From Sutcliffiella tianshenii (GTDB lineage: Bacteria; Bacillota; Bacilli; Bacillales; Bacillaceae_I), in NCBI RefSeq assembly GCF_016908565.1, contig NZ_JAFBED010000017.1, positions 1-55,642 on the forward strand: DNA of 55,642 nt. Direction: 5' to 3'. Position 1 is the stretch's first letter. Each line of letters begins with the position of its first letter. A program made the position numbers and the translations under genes. This document shows positions 10,680 to 19,534 of the stretch, piece after piece. The notes beneath the pieces were generated by a model. That model was not told the origin of the DNA. It saw nothing but the letters and a program-made list of their open reading frames with translations, and searched no databases.

Positions 10680-10726
10680 TAAGAGATGTTTCACGTGTAA
10701 CAACGGGTTGCATCTCTTATTTTCTT
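10680..10726 (+). terminator. Probable terminator of metG
   Basis: AAGAGATG (10681-10688) pairs with CATCTCTT (10711-10718), followed by ATTTTCTT. A parS site lies between the arms. Confidence 0.55.
10687..10702. other. parS site (Spo0J/ParB binding)
   Basis: The - strand reads TGTTACACGTGAAACA, which fits the published B. subtilis parS consensus TGTTNCACGTGAAACA at all 16 positions. parS sites cluster near oriC, load ParB/Spo0J and recruit SMC for origin segregation. This agrees with the origin-proximal gene order. Confidence 0.88.
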
Positions 10727-10800
10727 ATCAAGAATAATATTGATTAATAATATTTCAAAAAAGTTATTTTCTGAAGCTTGTTCTCGTTTAAAATGTTTCC

Positions 10801-10926
10801 CGTTCCTTTCCGCTGCAGGCACTTGCTTTCCGCGGGGAGAGATGGGAGCCTCCTCGGCTTTGCCTGTGGGGTCTCCCATTCCCTCTATTTTCCCGCAGGA
10901 GTCAAGTGCCTTCCGCTACAATCCAC
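10801..10926 (-). repeat. GC-rich palindromic dispersed repeat, copy 1 (inverted)
   Basis: Its reverse complement shares blocks with 11055-11181: GACTCCTGCGGGA, GGGAGACCCC, GCCGAGGAGGCTCCC and CGCGGAAAGC. One terminus has decayed. The element is a known type in Bacillaceae intergenic regions, from memory. With copy 2 it forms a large inverted repeat between metG and tatD. The frames open across it are low-complexity shadows. Confidence 0.8.
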
Positions 10927-11054
10927 TCAGGACATAAAATATTTTAAAAATAATAAAGTTACTCTAAAGACTATTGTAGTAAAAATATCTTGTTAAAGAA
11001 TTTTTTTAGAAAGTGATTTTGTTTTAACAAAGAGTTGAATTTATACCGTTTCTA

Positions 11055-11181
11055 GCTTTTGATTGGAGCGCAAGTCGTAGACTCCTGCGGGAGAAGCGGA
11101 GTATGGGAGACCCCGCAGGCGTAGCCGAGGAGGCTCCCTACCCGCCCGCGGAAAGCGAAGACTGGCGCGGAAATCAAAAGC
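11055..11181 (+). repeat. GC-rich palindromic dispersed repeat, copy 2
   Basis: A 127-bp element bounded by GCTTTTGATT and its exact inverse AATCAAAAGC. The centre has GGGAGACCCC and GCCGAGGAGGCTCCC, which pair. No protein is encoded. It ends 40 bases upstream of the tatD start codon, so it may lie in the tatD leader. The 10927-11054 gap between the copies is AT-rich and holds nothing I recognise. Confidence 0.85.
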
Positions 11182-11220
11182 GGTGCATACCATACCAATT
11201 ATAAAACAGGAGTGTTATAG

Positions 11221-11988
11221 ATGTTGTTTGATACACATGTTCACTTGAATGCAGATCAGTATGAGGAAGACCTTCAGGAGGTAATCGAGCGGGCGCGGAA
11301 TGAAGAAGTGATGAATATGGTGGTGGTCGGCTTTGACCGGAAAACGATCCAAAAAGCGATGGAACTGGTAGAAGAGTATGACTTTATCTACGCTGCTGTC
11401 GGCTGGCATCCTGTAGACGCAATCGATATGACAGAAGAGGACCTTCTTTGGATAGAGGAGCTAGCCTCCCATGAAAAAGTGGTGGCCATCGGTGAGATGG
11501 GCTTGGATTATCATTGGGACAAATCCCCGAAGGACATTCAGAAAGAAGTGTTCCGGAAACAGATTCAATTGGCCAAGAGGGTGAAGCTTCCCATCGTGAT
11601 CCATAATCGTGATGCTACATCGGATGTCGTGCAAATCCTGAAAGAAGAGGATGCGCAGGAAGTAGGGGGCATCATGCATTGCTTTACCGGAAGTCTGGAA
11701 GTGGCAAAGGAATGCATGGAGATGAATTTCTATATATCCTTTGGTGGACCGGTCACATTCAAGAATGCGAAAAAGCCGAAGGAGGTAGTGAAGGAGATTC
11801 CTTTGGATATGCTTTTGATAGAAACGGACTGTCCATACTTGACACCGCATCCCTACCGCGGAAAGAGAAATGAACCTGGCTATGTCCGTTTTGTGGCGGA
11901 GGAGATAGCAGCCTTGAGAGGAATGAGCGTGGAAGAGGTAGCAGAAAAAACAACAGCAAATGCAAAAAAACTATTCGGCATAAACTGA
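11221..11988 (+). CDS. tatD: TatD family metal-dependent hydrolase/deoxyribonuclease (YabD)
   Basis: 255 residues. TatD proteins are cytosolic TIM-barrel, metal-dependent DNases; the physiological role in Bacillus is unclear. Metal ligands are visible: DTHVHL (residues 4-9), GEMGLDYHW with its conserved Glu, PIVIHNRDA, the MHCFTG loop and the late ETDCPYLTPHP Asp motif. The ATG has AGGAG eight bases upstream. It stands alone between the inverted palindromic repeats and yabE. I see no clear promoter or terminator of its own. Confidence 0.94.
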   Translation: MLFDTHVHLNADQYEEDLQEVIERARNEEVMNMVVVGFDRKTIQKAMELVEEYDFIYAAVGWHPVDAIDMTEEDLLWIEELASHEKVVAIGEMGLDYHWDKSPKDIQKEVFRKQIQLAKRVKLPIVIHNRDATSDVVQILKEEDAQEVGGIMHCFTGSLEVAKECMEMNFYISFGGPVTFKNAKKPKEVVKEIPLDMLLIETDCPYLTPHPYRGKRNEPGYVRFVAEEIAALRGMSVEEVAEKTTANAKKLFGIN

Positions 11989-12154
11989 CAAGAAAGCCTG
12001 ACATATTTAGGGGATACTTGTCCAAAAGCCTCAAAAAATAAATGGGTTCTACCATACTTCTTCTCTTCATAGGATAATCGTGTCGATATATTTCACTTCC
12101 CTTTTGTTGAAATATTCTGCATAATAGACATTACGGTCAAGCAAGTGGCAAGGG

Positions 12155-12183
12155 TTGACAAGATACATACATGTCTATATAAT
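12155..12183 (+). promoter_or_regulatory. Consensus sigma-A promoter of yabE
   Basis: TTGACA (12155-12160) and TATAAT (12178-12183) are both perfect hexamers with a 17-bp spacer. This is one of the strongest-looking promoters in the window. Confidence 0.85.
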
Positions 12184-12214
12184 TCCATCCGAGGAGAAGG
12201 AGGCGTTTTTTTAC

Positions 12215-13417
12215 ATGTTACAAAGCATGAAAAAACTGTTTTCTGGTTCGATGAGCAAGACCAGACTAGCTATTATCATTACTAGTTTCATAGTCTTTTC
12301 ATCCATACTTGGCTTTGGTGTCTTCCATGGCACAAAGGCTGCTGTAAAAGTGAATGTTGACGGAGAAGAAGTGTCATTACGCACTCACGCTAAAACCGTA
12401 GCGGATATACTGAAAGAACTGAATATCACAGTTCGCGCGGAGGATCATCTGCATCCTTCAGAGAATACAAAAGTAACCGATTCGATGCAAATAGTATGGA
12501 ATCCAGCCAAAGAAGTAGAGCTCGTCATCGATGATGATAAGCAAAAGGTTTGGACGACAGCCAAAACAGTCAAGGAATTACTTAATCAAAAAGAAATAAA
12601 GCTAGCAGAGCATGATAAATTGAATGTGAGTCTGAATGACTCCATCAAAGATGAGTTAGTCATAGAAATAGAGAAGGCATTCCAGGTAACCCTGAATGTC
12701 GCTGGAGAAGAGCAACAGGTATGGTCTACTTCGACTACGGTCGCTGACTTTTTAGAACAGCAAGAAATTACATTGAATGATCTTGACCGAGTGGAGCCAA
12801 GCTTAGAAGAATTGGTAGCAAACAATTCTGTAGTTAACGTTACTAGAGTTGAAAAAGTCACCGATGTAGTGGAAGAGACTATCGATTACGGTGTTGTCAC
12901 AAAAAATGATGGCAACCTCGATAAAGGGAAAGAAAAAGTTGTTCAAGAAGGACAACACGGTACCGTTGCAAAGCATTATGAAGTGGTTTTTGAGAATGGA
13001 AAAGAAGTGTCTCGTGAATTGGTCAAGGAAGAGACGTTAAAAGAGACGATGGATAAAATCGTGGCAGTCGGAACGAAAGCTGCTCCAAAGCCGGAACAAG
13101 TTGTTTCCCGTAGTACGGAAAGCAGCTCGAAGGAATTCTATGTGTCCTCCACAGCCTATACTGCGTTTTGCAATGGTTGTAGTGGAGTCACAAGCACAGG
13201 GATCGATTTGCGCGCAAATCCGGGTGTGAAGGTGATTGCCGTGGATCCTAGCGTGATCCCGCTGGGTACAAAGGTCTATGTAGAAGGATACGGCTATGCG
13301 ATTGCCGGAGATACTGGCGGTGCCATCAAAGGAAATAAAATCGATGTGTTTTTCGCTGACAAAGAATCTGCGTATCGCTGGGGAAGAAAAAGAGTTAAAA
13401 TCAAAATCCTCGATTAA
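12215..13417 (+). CDS. yabE: YabE, secreted cell-wall protein with DUF348, G5 and 3D domains
   Basis: 400 residues. It belongs to the Rpf/Sps (resuscitation-promoting factor-like) group and probably acts on peptidoglycan outside the cell. In order: a signal or membrane anchor at about residues 15-37, three DUF348 repeats (about 43-200), a G5 domain (about 205-285) and a C-terminal 3D domain. The three aspartates of the 3D domain lie in VIAVDPSVIP, AGDTGG and KIDVFF. ATG 12215 has AAGGAGG upstream. A longer in-frame start at 12155 is excluded because it is the -35 hexamer itself. In B. subtilis yabE is also controlled by an antisense RNA; I did not identify one here. Confidence 0.92.
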   Translation: MLQSMKKLFSGSMSKTRLAIIITSFIVFSSILGFGVFHGTKAAVKVNVDGEEVSLRTHAKTVADILKELNITVRAEDHLHPSENTKVTDSMQIVWNPAKEVELVIDDDKQKVWTTAKTVKELLNQKEIKLAEHDKLNVSLNDSIKDELVIEIEKAFQVTLNVAGEEQQVWSTSTTVADFLEQQEITLNDLDRVEPSLEELVANNSVVNVTRVEKVTDVVEETIDYGVVTKNDGNLDKGKEKVVQEGQHGTVAKHYEVVFENGKEVSRELVKEETLKETMDKIVAVGTKAAPKPEQVVSRSTESSSKEFYVSSTAYTAFCNGCSGVTSTGIDLRANPGVKVIAVDPSVIPLGTKVYVEGYGYAIAGDTGGAIKGNKIDVFFADKESAYRWGRKRVKIKILD

Positions 13418-13445
13418 TATGATTTATTTATTTTTGGTAAATAAC

Positions 13446-13476
13446 GGAGCAGGGGTGAACAGCCTCTGCTTTTTTC
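13446..13476 (+). terminator. Terminator of yabE
   Basis: AGCAGGGG pairs with CCTCTGCT (one G-U) and is followed by TTTTT. Confidence 0.8.
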
Positions 13477-13654
13477 TGTTATTCTGTTAGAATGGAAAGA
13501 GTGAAATGGCTTATTGCCGTTCCTATTATTCCATACCCGCTACTAATATTAATTAGTCAAGATAGATAAAATAAAGTAGAATACATACTATTGTCACCGT
13601 TCATATAGTTAGACGAATCAAACTAAAGAAAGTTTCACCATTTTGGAGGAAAAA

Positions 13655-14209
13655 ATGAAAATAAAAGAAATAATTGTGGTCGAGGGAAAAGACGACACAG
13701 TTGCCATAAAAAGAGCGGTGGATGCCGATACGATTGAAACGGGCGGCTCTGCCATCAATGAAGAGATATTGAATAGGATCAAGCATGCCCAAGAGACGCG
13801 GGGGGTGATTGTATTCACCGATCCTGATTATCCCGGTGAAAAGATCCGGCATACCATCAGACAGTCTGTTCCTGGCTGCAAGCACGCGTTTTTGCCAAAG
13901 AGCCTGGCGCGTGGAAAAAACGGCAAAGGGATTGGAGTCGAGCACGCTACGGTTGCTTCCATCCAAGAGGCCTTATCCGGACTTCATCAGGAATATGAGC
14001 AGAACATGGAACTGATATCCTTTGACATATTGTTATCTTTCGGTCTGATAGCAGGTCCTTCTGCCAAGAAAAAAAGAGAGCGGTTAGGGGAGTTCCTGAA
14101 TATAGGCTACACAAATGGAAAGCAGCTTCAGAGGCGCTTGCAGATGTTCCATATCACCCAGGAGCGGCTTGAAGAGGCATTAGTTCAAATAGAGCAGGAG
14201 GAGCAATAA
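13655..14209 (+). CDS. rnmV: Ribonuclease M5
   Basis: 184 residues. RNase M5 cuts the 5S rRNA precursor at both ends, with ribosomal protein L18 as cofactor. The TOPRIM catalytic core is visible: VVEGKDD near the N-terminus and TDPDYPGEKIR, followed by PGCKHAFLPK and GIGVEHA. The C-terminal part (RERLGEFLNIGYTNGKQLQ) is the M5-specific domain. I chose ATG 13655, right after TTGGAGGA; MKIKEIIVVEG is the family N-terminus. The stop abuts the rsmA start codon, so the two are coupled. Confidence 0.96.
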   Translation: MKIKEIIVVEGKDDTVAIKRAVDADTIETGGSAINEEILNRIKHAQETRGVIVFTDPDYPGEKIRHTIRQSVPGCKHAFLPKSLARGKNGKGIGVEHATVASIQEALSGLHQEYEQNMELISFDILLSFGLIAGPSAKKKRERLGEFLNIGYTNGKQLQRRLQMFHITQERLEEALVQIEQEEQ

Positions 14210-15097
<888 letters not shown>

Positions 15098-15100
<3 letters not shown>

Positions 15101-15124
15101 ACGGCCTTTAGGGTCGTTTTTTTG
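15098..15124 (+). terminator. Terminator of rnmV-rsmA
   Basis: AAACGGCC pairs with GGTCGTTT and runs into a seven-T tract. Confidence 0.85.
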
Positions 15125-15153
15125 TGTTTTGGTTTTGCTATTTGGAATTTTTG

Positions 15154-15245
15154 TTATGAGGGACGGTACTTAGTAGTGCCAGGCCCCTCTTTTTTTGTTT
15201 GGGGGAGAGAGAGGATGGGTGGTGGTTGGAGGGTCCAGGCACTGG
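15154..15245 (+). repeat. GTGCCAGGC-type dispersed repeat, copy 2
   Basis: Closely similar to 154-248 and in the same orientation, again directly after a terminator. Several substitutions distinguish the copies (for example GAGGGACGGTACT here against GGGGGGCGGTGCT). No convincing gene crosses it. Confidence 0.6.
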
Positions 15246-15301
15246 TGAGGTGGGGAAGTTGTTTGTTTTATCGTATGTGCTCCAAAGGCATATTCCCTCT
15301 C

Positions 15302-15329
15302 ACATTGAAACGAGGTGTTGCATACTCTA
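15302..15329 (+). promoter_or_regulatory. sigma-K type promoter of yabG
   Basis: CATACTCTA (15321-15329) fits the sigma-K -10 consensus CATANNNTA, with AC at 15302-15303 seventeen bases upstream as the short -35. yabG is a sigma-K gene in B. subtilis. Confidence 0.65.
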
Positions 15330-15380
15330 GGTTAGATAGTCAGTTGGGATAGGTGCAGCCTCCCAGTTGGAGGGGAAAAT

Positions 15381-16277
15381 ATGAAAATTAAGGTTGGAGA
15401 TATTGTAGCCCGCAAATCATATAACTATGACCTTCTCTTTCGCGTCATGGATATTCATAAAACGGAATATGACCAATTGGTCGTTTTATTATATGGGGAA
15501 GATGTGCGATTGATGGCAGATGCCCCATACAGTGATCTCGAAATAATGGATGGCAAGGAACAACTGATGCGAAAAATTCGTGCCGAAACAAAGGCTAACC
15601 GCTCACTTCAGCTGTTTCAACAGGATTATCAATTGATCCGCGAGAAAAATGAATACCAGGCAACAGGAGGGTACAGTACGGACCAAAATTACTTTCAGAT
15701 GCCTGGAAGGGTGCTTCATATCGATGGAGATCCCCTGTATTTAAAAAAGTGCCTGGAGCTATATGAGCGGATCGGCGTACCTGTAAATGGCTTTCATGTT
15801 AATGAAAAGGAAATGCCGCAAAAGATTGCAGGGCTGATGGAAGAGTATCGCCCGGATATCCTCGTCATTACCGGGCATGACGCCTATTCCAAAAGCAAGG
15901 GAAAAGTGTCGGATATCTCAGCGTATAGGCACTCACGCCATTTTGTACAAACGGTTCAAAAAGCCCGTAAAATCCAGCCGAACCTTGATCAGCTTGTCAT
16001 TTTCGCAGGAGCCTGCCAGTCGCATTTTGAGTCGCTGATCAGGGCGGGGGCCAATTTTGCAAGCTCTCCTTCAAGGGTGAACATCCACGCCTTGGATCCT
16101 GTATATATTGTCGCCAGAATTTGCTTTACCCCTTTCATGGACCGCGTAAATGTCTGGGATGTCCTAAAAAATACACTCACAGGGGAAAAAGGGCTAGGCG
16201 GAATCGAAACACGGGGCGTGCTAAGGACCGGCATGCCATTCAGCCCTCCGTCAGATGACGACGATGAAGACTCTTAA
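15381..16277 (+). CDS. yabG: Sporulation-specific protease YabG
   Basis: 298 residues. YabG is a mother-cell protease that trims spore coat proteins and helps transglutaminase cross-linking during coat maturation. The N-terminus (MKIKVGDIVARKSYNYDLLFRV) and the ITGHDAYSK and FAGACQSHFE segments, with a conserved His and Cys, match the peptidase family (known as U57). GGAGGGG precedes the ATG. It has its own sigma-K promoter and a strong terminator, so it is expressed alone late in sporulation. Confidence 0.95.
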   Translation: MKIKVGDIVARKSYNYDLLFRVMDIHKTEYDQLVVLLYGEDVRLMADAPYSDLEIMDGKEQLMRKIRAETKANRSLQLFQQDYQLIREKNEYQATGGYSTDQNYFQMPGRVLHIDGDPLYLKKCLELYERIGVPVNGFHVNEKEMPQKIAGLMEEYRPDILVITGHDAYSKSKGKVSDISAYRHSRHFVQTVQKARKIQPNLDQLVIFAGACQSHFESLIRAGANFASSPSRVNIHALDPVYIVARICFTPFMDRVNVWDVLKNTLTGEKGLGGIETRGVLRTGMPFSPPSDDDDEDS

Positions 16278-16302
16278 CATCATGATGTTAAGGGTTTTTT
16301 TA
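16273..16302 (+). terminator. Terminator of yabG
   Basis: A perfect 20-bp palindrome, CTTAACATCATGATGTTAAG, is followed by GG and seven T. It contains the yabG stop codon. Confidence 0.9.
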
Positions 16303-16398
16303 CGCCCTATAAACTTTTTCCGGATATTATACATATTCCAATAACTAGTAGCACATCATAAATGTAGACATATGGAGATAATTGTTGAAGGAAAGTTA

Positions 16399-16428
16399 TT
16401 GACAGGTTGCTTTTAGGGTTGTTATAAT
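16399..16428 (+). promoter_or_regulatory. veg promoter 1 (sigma-A)
   Basis: TTGACA (16399-16404) and TATAAT (16423-16428) are perfect hexamers with an 18-bp spacer. Confidence 0.8.
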
Positions 16429-16440
16429 TTTAAGTTTTAT

Positions 16441-16481
16441 TTGAATTTTTCTTTGTGATGTGTTATACTATGTATAGTATA
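16441..16481 (+). promoter_or_regulatory. veg promoter 2 with inverted repeat
   Basis: TTGAAT (16441-16446) and TATACT (16464-16469) are 17 bases apart. TATACTA (16464-16470) and TAGTATA (16475-16481) form a 7-bp inverted repeat that starts in the -10 element and could be an operator or an mRNA 5' hairpin. Confidence 0.6.
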
Positions 16482-16496
16482 GTGAGGTGGAGTGAA

Positions 16497-16760
16497 ATGG
16501 GAAAAACGTTGGTTGATATCAAAAGGACGTTAGATTCTAATTTAGGAAAAAAGTTAACTCTTCGTGCAAACGGTGGTCGGAGAAAGACGATTGAGCGCAT
16601 TGGGGTTTTGGCAGAGACTTATCCATCTGTATTTGTAATAGAACTAGATCAAGACGAAAATGCTTTTGAACGCGTATCCTACAGCTATGCAGATGTCCTC
16701 ACAGAAACGGTACAACTTACATTCTTCGAAGAAGGCAATATGGCAATTAGTGGGCAGTAG
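16497..16760 (+). CDS. veg: Veg family biofilm-related protein
   Basis: 87 residues. Veg is a small, very highly expressed protein; in B. subtilis it stimulates biofilm matrix genes by opposing SinR activity. The conserved blocks [29 protein letters not shown] and ERVSYSYAD match. The ATG at 16497 (GAGGTGG upstream) replaces an in-frame start at 16455 that lies inside the promoter. Two sigma-A promoters support strong expression. A weak hairpin near 16755-16785 may end the transcript. Confidence 0.95.
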   Translation: MGKTLVDIKRTLDSNLGKKLTLRANGGRRKTIERIGVLAETYPSVFVIELDQDENAFERVSYSYADVLTETVQLTFFEEGNMAISGQ

Positions 16761-16816
16761 ACAAATAGTTTGCTGCTTTTTATTTTGCCCAAAAAATCCC
16801 CATACATATATATCCG

Positions 16817-16847
16817 CTTATAAAAGGACTGATTGGTACCTATACTA
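16817..16847 (+). promoter_or_regulatory. Possible sigma-G promoter of sspF
   Basis: CTTATA (16817-16822) and CTATACTA (16840-16847), 17 bases apart, resemble the forespore sigma-G elements TGNATA and CATANTA. The match is imperfect; the call leans on sspF being a sigma-G gene. Confidence 0.4.
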
Positions 16848-16886
16848 ATACTGTCACCATTAAAATCATAAAGGGGGCTGTTCATT

Positions 16887-17069
16887 TTGGGCAGAAGACG
16901 TGGAATGATGTCTTACCAGCTGAAAGAGGAACTTGCAAAAGAGCTTGGCTTCTATGATGTGGTGCAGCAGGAAGGTTGGGGCGCCATTCGCGCCAAGGAT
17001 GCAGGCAATATGGTCAAACGGGCCATTGAACTTGCGGAGAGACAATTAGGACAAAATCAACCTAAGTGA
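16887..17069 (+). CDS. sspF: Small acid-soluble spore protein SspF (alpha/beta type)
   Basis: 60 residues. It is a forespore DNA-binding SASP of the alpha/beta family (0.3 kb/SspF group) that protects spore DNA. MGRRRG at the start, [12 protein letters not shown] with the GPR germination-protease site region, and [19 protein letters not shown] are diagnostic. The start is TTG with AAGGGGG upstream, giving MGRRRGMMS as in B. subtilis. It is monocistronic with a strong terminator. Confidence 0.95.
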   Translation: MGRRRGMMSYQLKEELAKELGFYDVVQQEGWGAIRAKDAGNMVKRAIELAERQLGQNQPK

Positions 17070-17078
17070 CACACAGTC

Positions 17079-17109
17079 AAAACCGGAGTGCGAGACACTT
17101 CGGTTTTTT
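17079..17109 (+). terminator. Terminator of sspF
   Basis: AAACCGGAGTG pairs with CACTTCGGTTT over 11 bp (one G-U) and is followed by six T. Confidence 0.9.
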
Positions 17110-17246
17110 CACGATAAAGGGAAAATGCCGGTTGATATGGTGCACTTTTTTAAGTGGCATAATATTTGACATAATATGAGATATTTCTACATCAAAATGT
17201 GGTACAATACAGAAATAATTGGAGACGATAAAAGTAGGTGAAGAAA

Positions 17247-18116
17247 GTGAGACTGTTAGAAAAAGCGCCAGCGAAAATCAACTTATCGCTAGATGTGCTA
17301 CATAAGCGTCCGGACGGCTTTCATGAAGTAAAGATGATCATGACCACCATCGATTTGGCTGATCGCATTGAGCTGACAGAAAGAAATGATGGTCAGATCC
17401 ATATTATTTCCCATAACCGTTATGTACCGGACGATAATCGGAATCTTGCTTACCAGGCAGCCTCTCTCTTAAAGCAGAGATTCAAGGTGGACAAGGGAGT
17501 GTCGATTGCGATTACCAAAATGATTCCTGTTGCTGCAGGATTGGCCGGTGGAAGCAGTGATGCAGCGGCAACGCTCAGAGGGTTGAATAGGTTGTGGAAA
17601 TTAGGGCTTACGCTGGACGAGCTTGCGGTGATCGGTGCCGAAATCGGATCGGATGTCTCTTTCTGTGTATACGGGGGAACGGCCCTCGCTACTGGACGCG
17701 GGGAGATCGTGGAGCATCTGCCCGCACCTCCACATAGCTGGATTGTCCTTGCCAAGCCGACAATCGGTGTATCCACAGCAGAAGTCTACAACAACCTGGA
17801 TTTGACAAAGGTGTCTCATCCTGATGTAGATGGCATGATAGCGGCGATACAGGAAAACGATTATGACCGGATGACAGGACTGGTCGGCAACGTATTGGAA
17901 TCTGTTACCCTGAAGCTTTATCCGGAAGTGGCACATATCAAGGATCAGATGAAAAAATTCGGTGCTGATGCTGTGCTGATGAGCGGGAGCGGGCCGACCG
18001 TGTTCGGGATTGTACAGTACGATTCCAGAATGCACCGCATTTATAATGGCCTAAGGGGATTCTGTGATCAGGTATTTGCCGTGCGAGTGCTTGGAGAGCG
18101 AAACACCCTTGATTAA
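17247..18116 (+). CDS. ispE: 4-diphosphocytidyl-2-C-methyl-D-erythritol kinase
   Basis: 289 residues, equal to B. subtilis IspE. It phosphorylates CDP-ME in the MEP route to isoprenoids. It is a GHMP kinase: [13 protein letters not shown] at the N-terminus, the ATP loop [16 protein letters not shown] and the C-terminal [13 protein letters not shown] 17247 (AGGTG six bases upstream) gives MRLLEKAP, matching the family; an in-frame GTG at 17238 is less well placed. purR follows, with a PurR operator in between. Confidence 0.96.
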   Translation: MRLLEKAPAKINLSLDVLHKRPDGFHEVKMIMTTIDLADRIELTERNDGQIHIISHNRYVPDDNRNLAYQAASLLKQRFKVDKGVSIAITKMIPVAAGLAGGSSDAAATLRGLNRLWKLGLTLDELAVIGAEIGSDVSFCVYGGTALATGRGEIVEHLPAPPHSWIVLAKPTIGVSTAEVYNNLDLTKVSHPDVDGMIAAIQENDYDRMTGLVGNVLESVTLKLYPEVAHIKDQMKKFGADAVLMSGSGPTVFGIVQYDSRMHRIYNGLRGFCDQVFAVRVLGERNTLD

Positions 18117-18160
18117 ATCCGTATATTAATGTTATATTTACATTAAAATATTCGGATTTT
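18115..18160. promoter_or_regulatory. Paired PurBoxes upstream of purR
   Basis: Two inverted near-matches to the PurBox consensus AWWWCCGAACWWT: AAATCCGTATATT (18115-18127) and, on the - strand, AAAATCCGAATATT (18160-18147). The gap between them is close to the 16-17 bases reported for PurR control regions. This suggests purR autoregulation. The arms could alternatively form a weak terminator for ispE. Confidence 0.5.
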
Positions 18161-18173
18161 AGGAGGAAAAGTC

Positions 18174-19016
18174 ATGAAATTACGTCGAAGTGGTCGTCTT
18201 GTGGATATGACGCATTATATGCTGCAGCATCCGCAAGGCCTTGTACCACTTTCCTTCTTTGCTGACAGATACGGTTCTGCGAAATCATCCATCAGTGAAG
18301 ACCTGGGAATCATCAAACAGACTTTTGAACAGCAGGGAATCGGGACCCTCATTACGGTACCAGGAGCTGCCGGTGGTGTGAAATATATTCCATTTGTCAG
18401 CAATGAAGAGGCAGAAGCTTACCTGGAGGAGCTATGTACCATCATCGCCAAACCGGAAAGGCTGCTGCCCGGTGGATACCTGTATATGACCGATATATTG
18501 GGTAATCCAAAAGTGCTGAACAAAGTCGGAAAAATGTTTGCCACAGCCTTTAGTCACAAAAAAGTGGATATCGTCATGACGATGGCCACCAAAGGCATTC
18601 CTCTTGCCCATGCGGTTGCGAGCTACCTGGATGTACCTGTAGTGATCGTCAGAAGAGACAGCAGGGTAACGGAAGGCTCTACGGTAAGCATCAACTATGT
18701 ATCAGGTTCCTCCAAAAGGATCCAGACGATGGTCCTGGCGAAACGAAGCCTGGCAACAGGTTCAAATGTCCTGATCATCGATGATTTCATGAAGGCAGGC
18801 GGCACCGTGAGCGGAATGGTCAACCTGCTGGCAGAATTCCAGGCCAATGTGGCGGGGATCGGGATCCTGGTAGAATCGGAGCATATCGAAGAACGCCTGA
18901 TCGAGGATTACGTGTCCTTGGTGAAGCTTGAAAAGGTAAATGAAAAGGATCGTCAAATCGAAGTGCAGAAAGGCAACTATCTGCAGCACGTCAAAACGAA
19001 CACTAATTTAAAATGA
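18174..19016 (+). CDS. purR: Purine operon repressor PurR
   Basis: 280 residues. PurR represses purine synthesis and uptake genes, with PRPP as anti-repressor. The N-terminal winged helix (MKLRRSGRLVDMTHYMLQHP through about residue 75) binds DNA. The C-terminal domain is a type I phosphoribosyltransferase fold with the PRPP loop VLIIDDFMKAGGTVSG. AGGAGG precedes the ATG. ridA follows 15 bases after the stop, and its product suppresses purine-linked stress phenotypes, so the pair is functionally consistent. Confidence 0.97.
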   Translation: MKLRRSGRLVDMTHYMLQHPQGLVPLSFFADRYGSAKSSISEDLGIIKQTFEQQGIGTLITVPGAAGGVKYIPFVSNEEAEAYLEELCTIIAKPERLLPGGYLYMTDILGNPKVLNKVGKMFATAFSHKKVDIVMTMATKGIPLAHAVASYLDVPVVIVRRDSRVTEGSTVSINYVSGSSKRIQTMVLAKRSLATGSNVLIIDDFMKAGGTVSGMVNLLAEFQANVAGIGILVESEHIEERLIEDYVSLVKLEKVNEKDRQIEVQKGNYLQHVKTNTNLK

Positions 19017-19031
19017 TAGAGGTGTGTGAAT

Positions 19032-19406
19032 ATGAAAGTCGTGCATACTGACAATGCGCCAAAAGCAATAGGACCATACTCTCAAGGTATTGTTGTGAAC
19101 AATTTATTTTACAGCTCCGGACAAATTCCATTAAAAGCGGATGGGGAACTGTTAAACGGAGATGTGAAGGAACAGACACATCAAGTGTTTCAAAACCTGA
19201 AGGCCGTATTGGCTGAAGCGGGTGCTTCCCTTGAAACTGTCGTAAAAGCTACTGTATTCATAAAAAACATGGATGAATTCCAACAGATCAATGAAGTGTA
19301 TGGCGAGTATTTCCACACACATAAACCTGCAAGATCATGTGTAGAGGTAGCCCGACTGCCGAAAGATGTCCTTGTAGAAATCGAAGTAATCGCGCTAGTA
19401 AAATAG
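19032..19406 (+). CDS. ridA: RidA family enamine/imine deaminase (YabJ)
   Basis: 124 residues. RidA hydrolyses reactive 2-aminoacrylate and related enamines and imines. The protein has the family blocks [21 protein letters not shown], and [15 protein letters not shown] with the substrate-binding Arg, ending EVIALVK. ATG 19032 (MKVVHTD, with AGAGGTG upstream) is preferred to an in-frame GTG at 19026. It is probably cotranscribed with purR. Confidence 0.96.
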   Translation: MKVVHTDNAPKAIGPYSQGIVVNNLFYSSGQIPLKADGELLNGDVKEQTHQVFQNLKAVLAEAGASLETVVKATVFIKNMDEFQQINEVYGEYFHTHKPARSCVEVARLPKDVLVEIEVIALVK

Positions 19407-19465
19407 TATCTATTCTTTTTTCACCAATTCGCCCAAAATTTTCAAAAAATATTTTTGAAATAAGA

Positions 19466-19490
19466 AGGAATTATTAAAAATTTAGAGAAT
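19466..19490 (+). promoter_or_regulatory. sigma-H promoter of spoVG
   Basis: AGGAATT (19466-19472) and GAAT (19487-19490) have the spacing of sigma-H promoters (AGGAWWT, then RGAAT or HGAAT). The upstream tract is very AT-rich, as in the AbrB-binding AT box of B. subtilis spoVG. Confidence 0.75.
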
Positions 19491-19534
19491 TTATAATACT
19501 AAGTTTTTTTATTGGGGAAAAGGTGGTGAACAGA

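Noticed and set aside
10740-10996. Open frames between metG and tatD on both strands
   Set aside because: They lie within the palindromic repeat, have no ribosome sites, and their sequence is explained by the repeat.
13562-13652. A promoter for rnmV
   Set aside because: TAGTCA and TAGAAT near 13555-13585 are too weak to call.
15122-15352. A 76-codon frame upstream of yabG
   Set aside because: It covers the second GTGCCAGGC repeat and the sigma-K promoter and has no known similarity.
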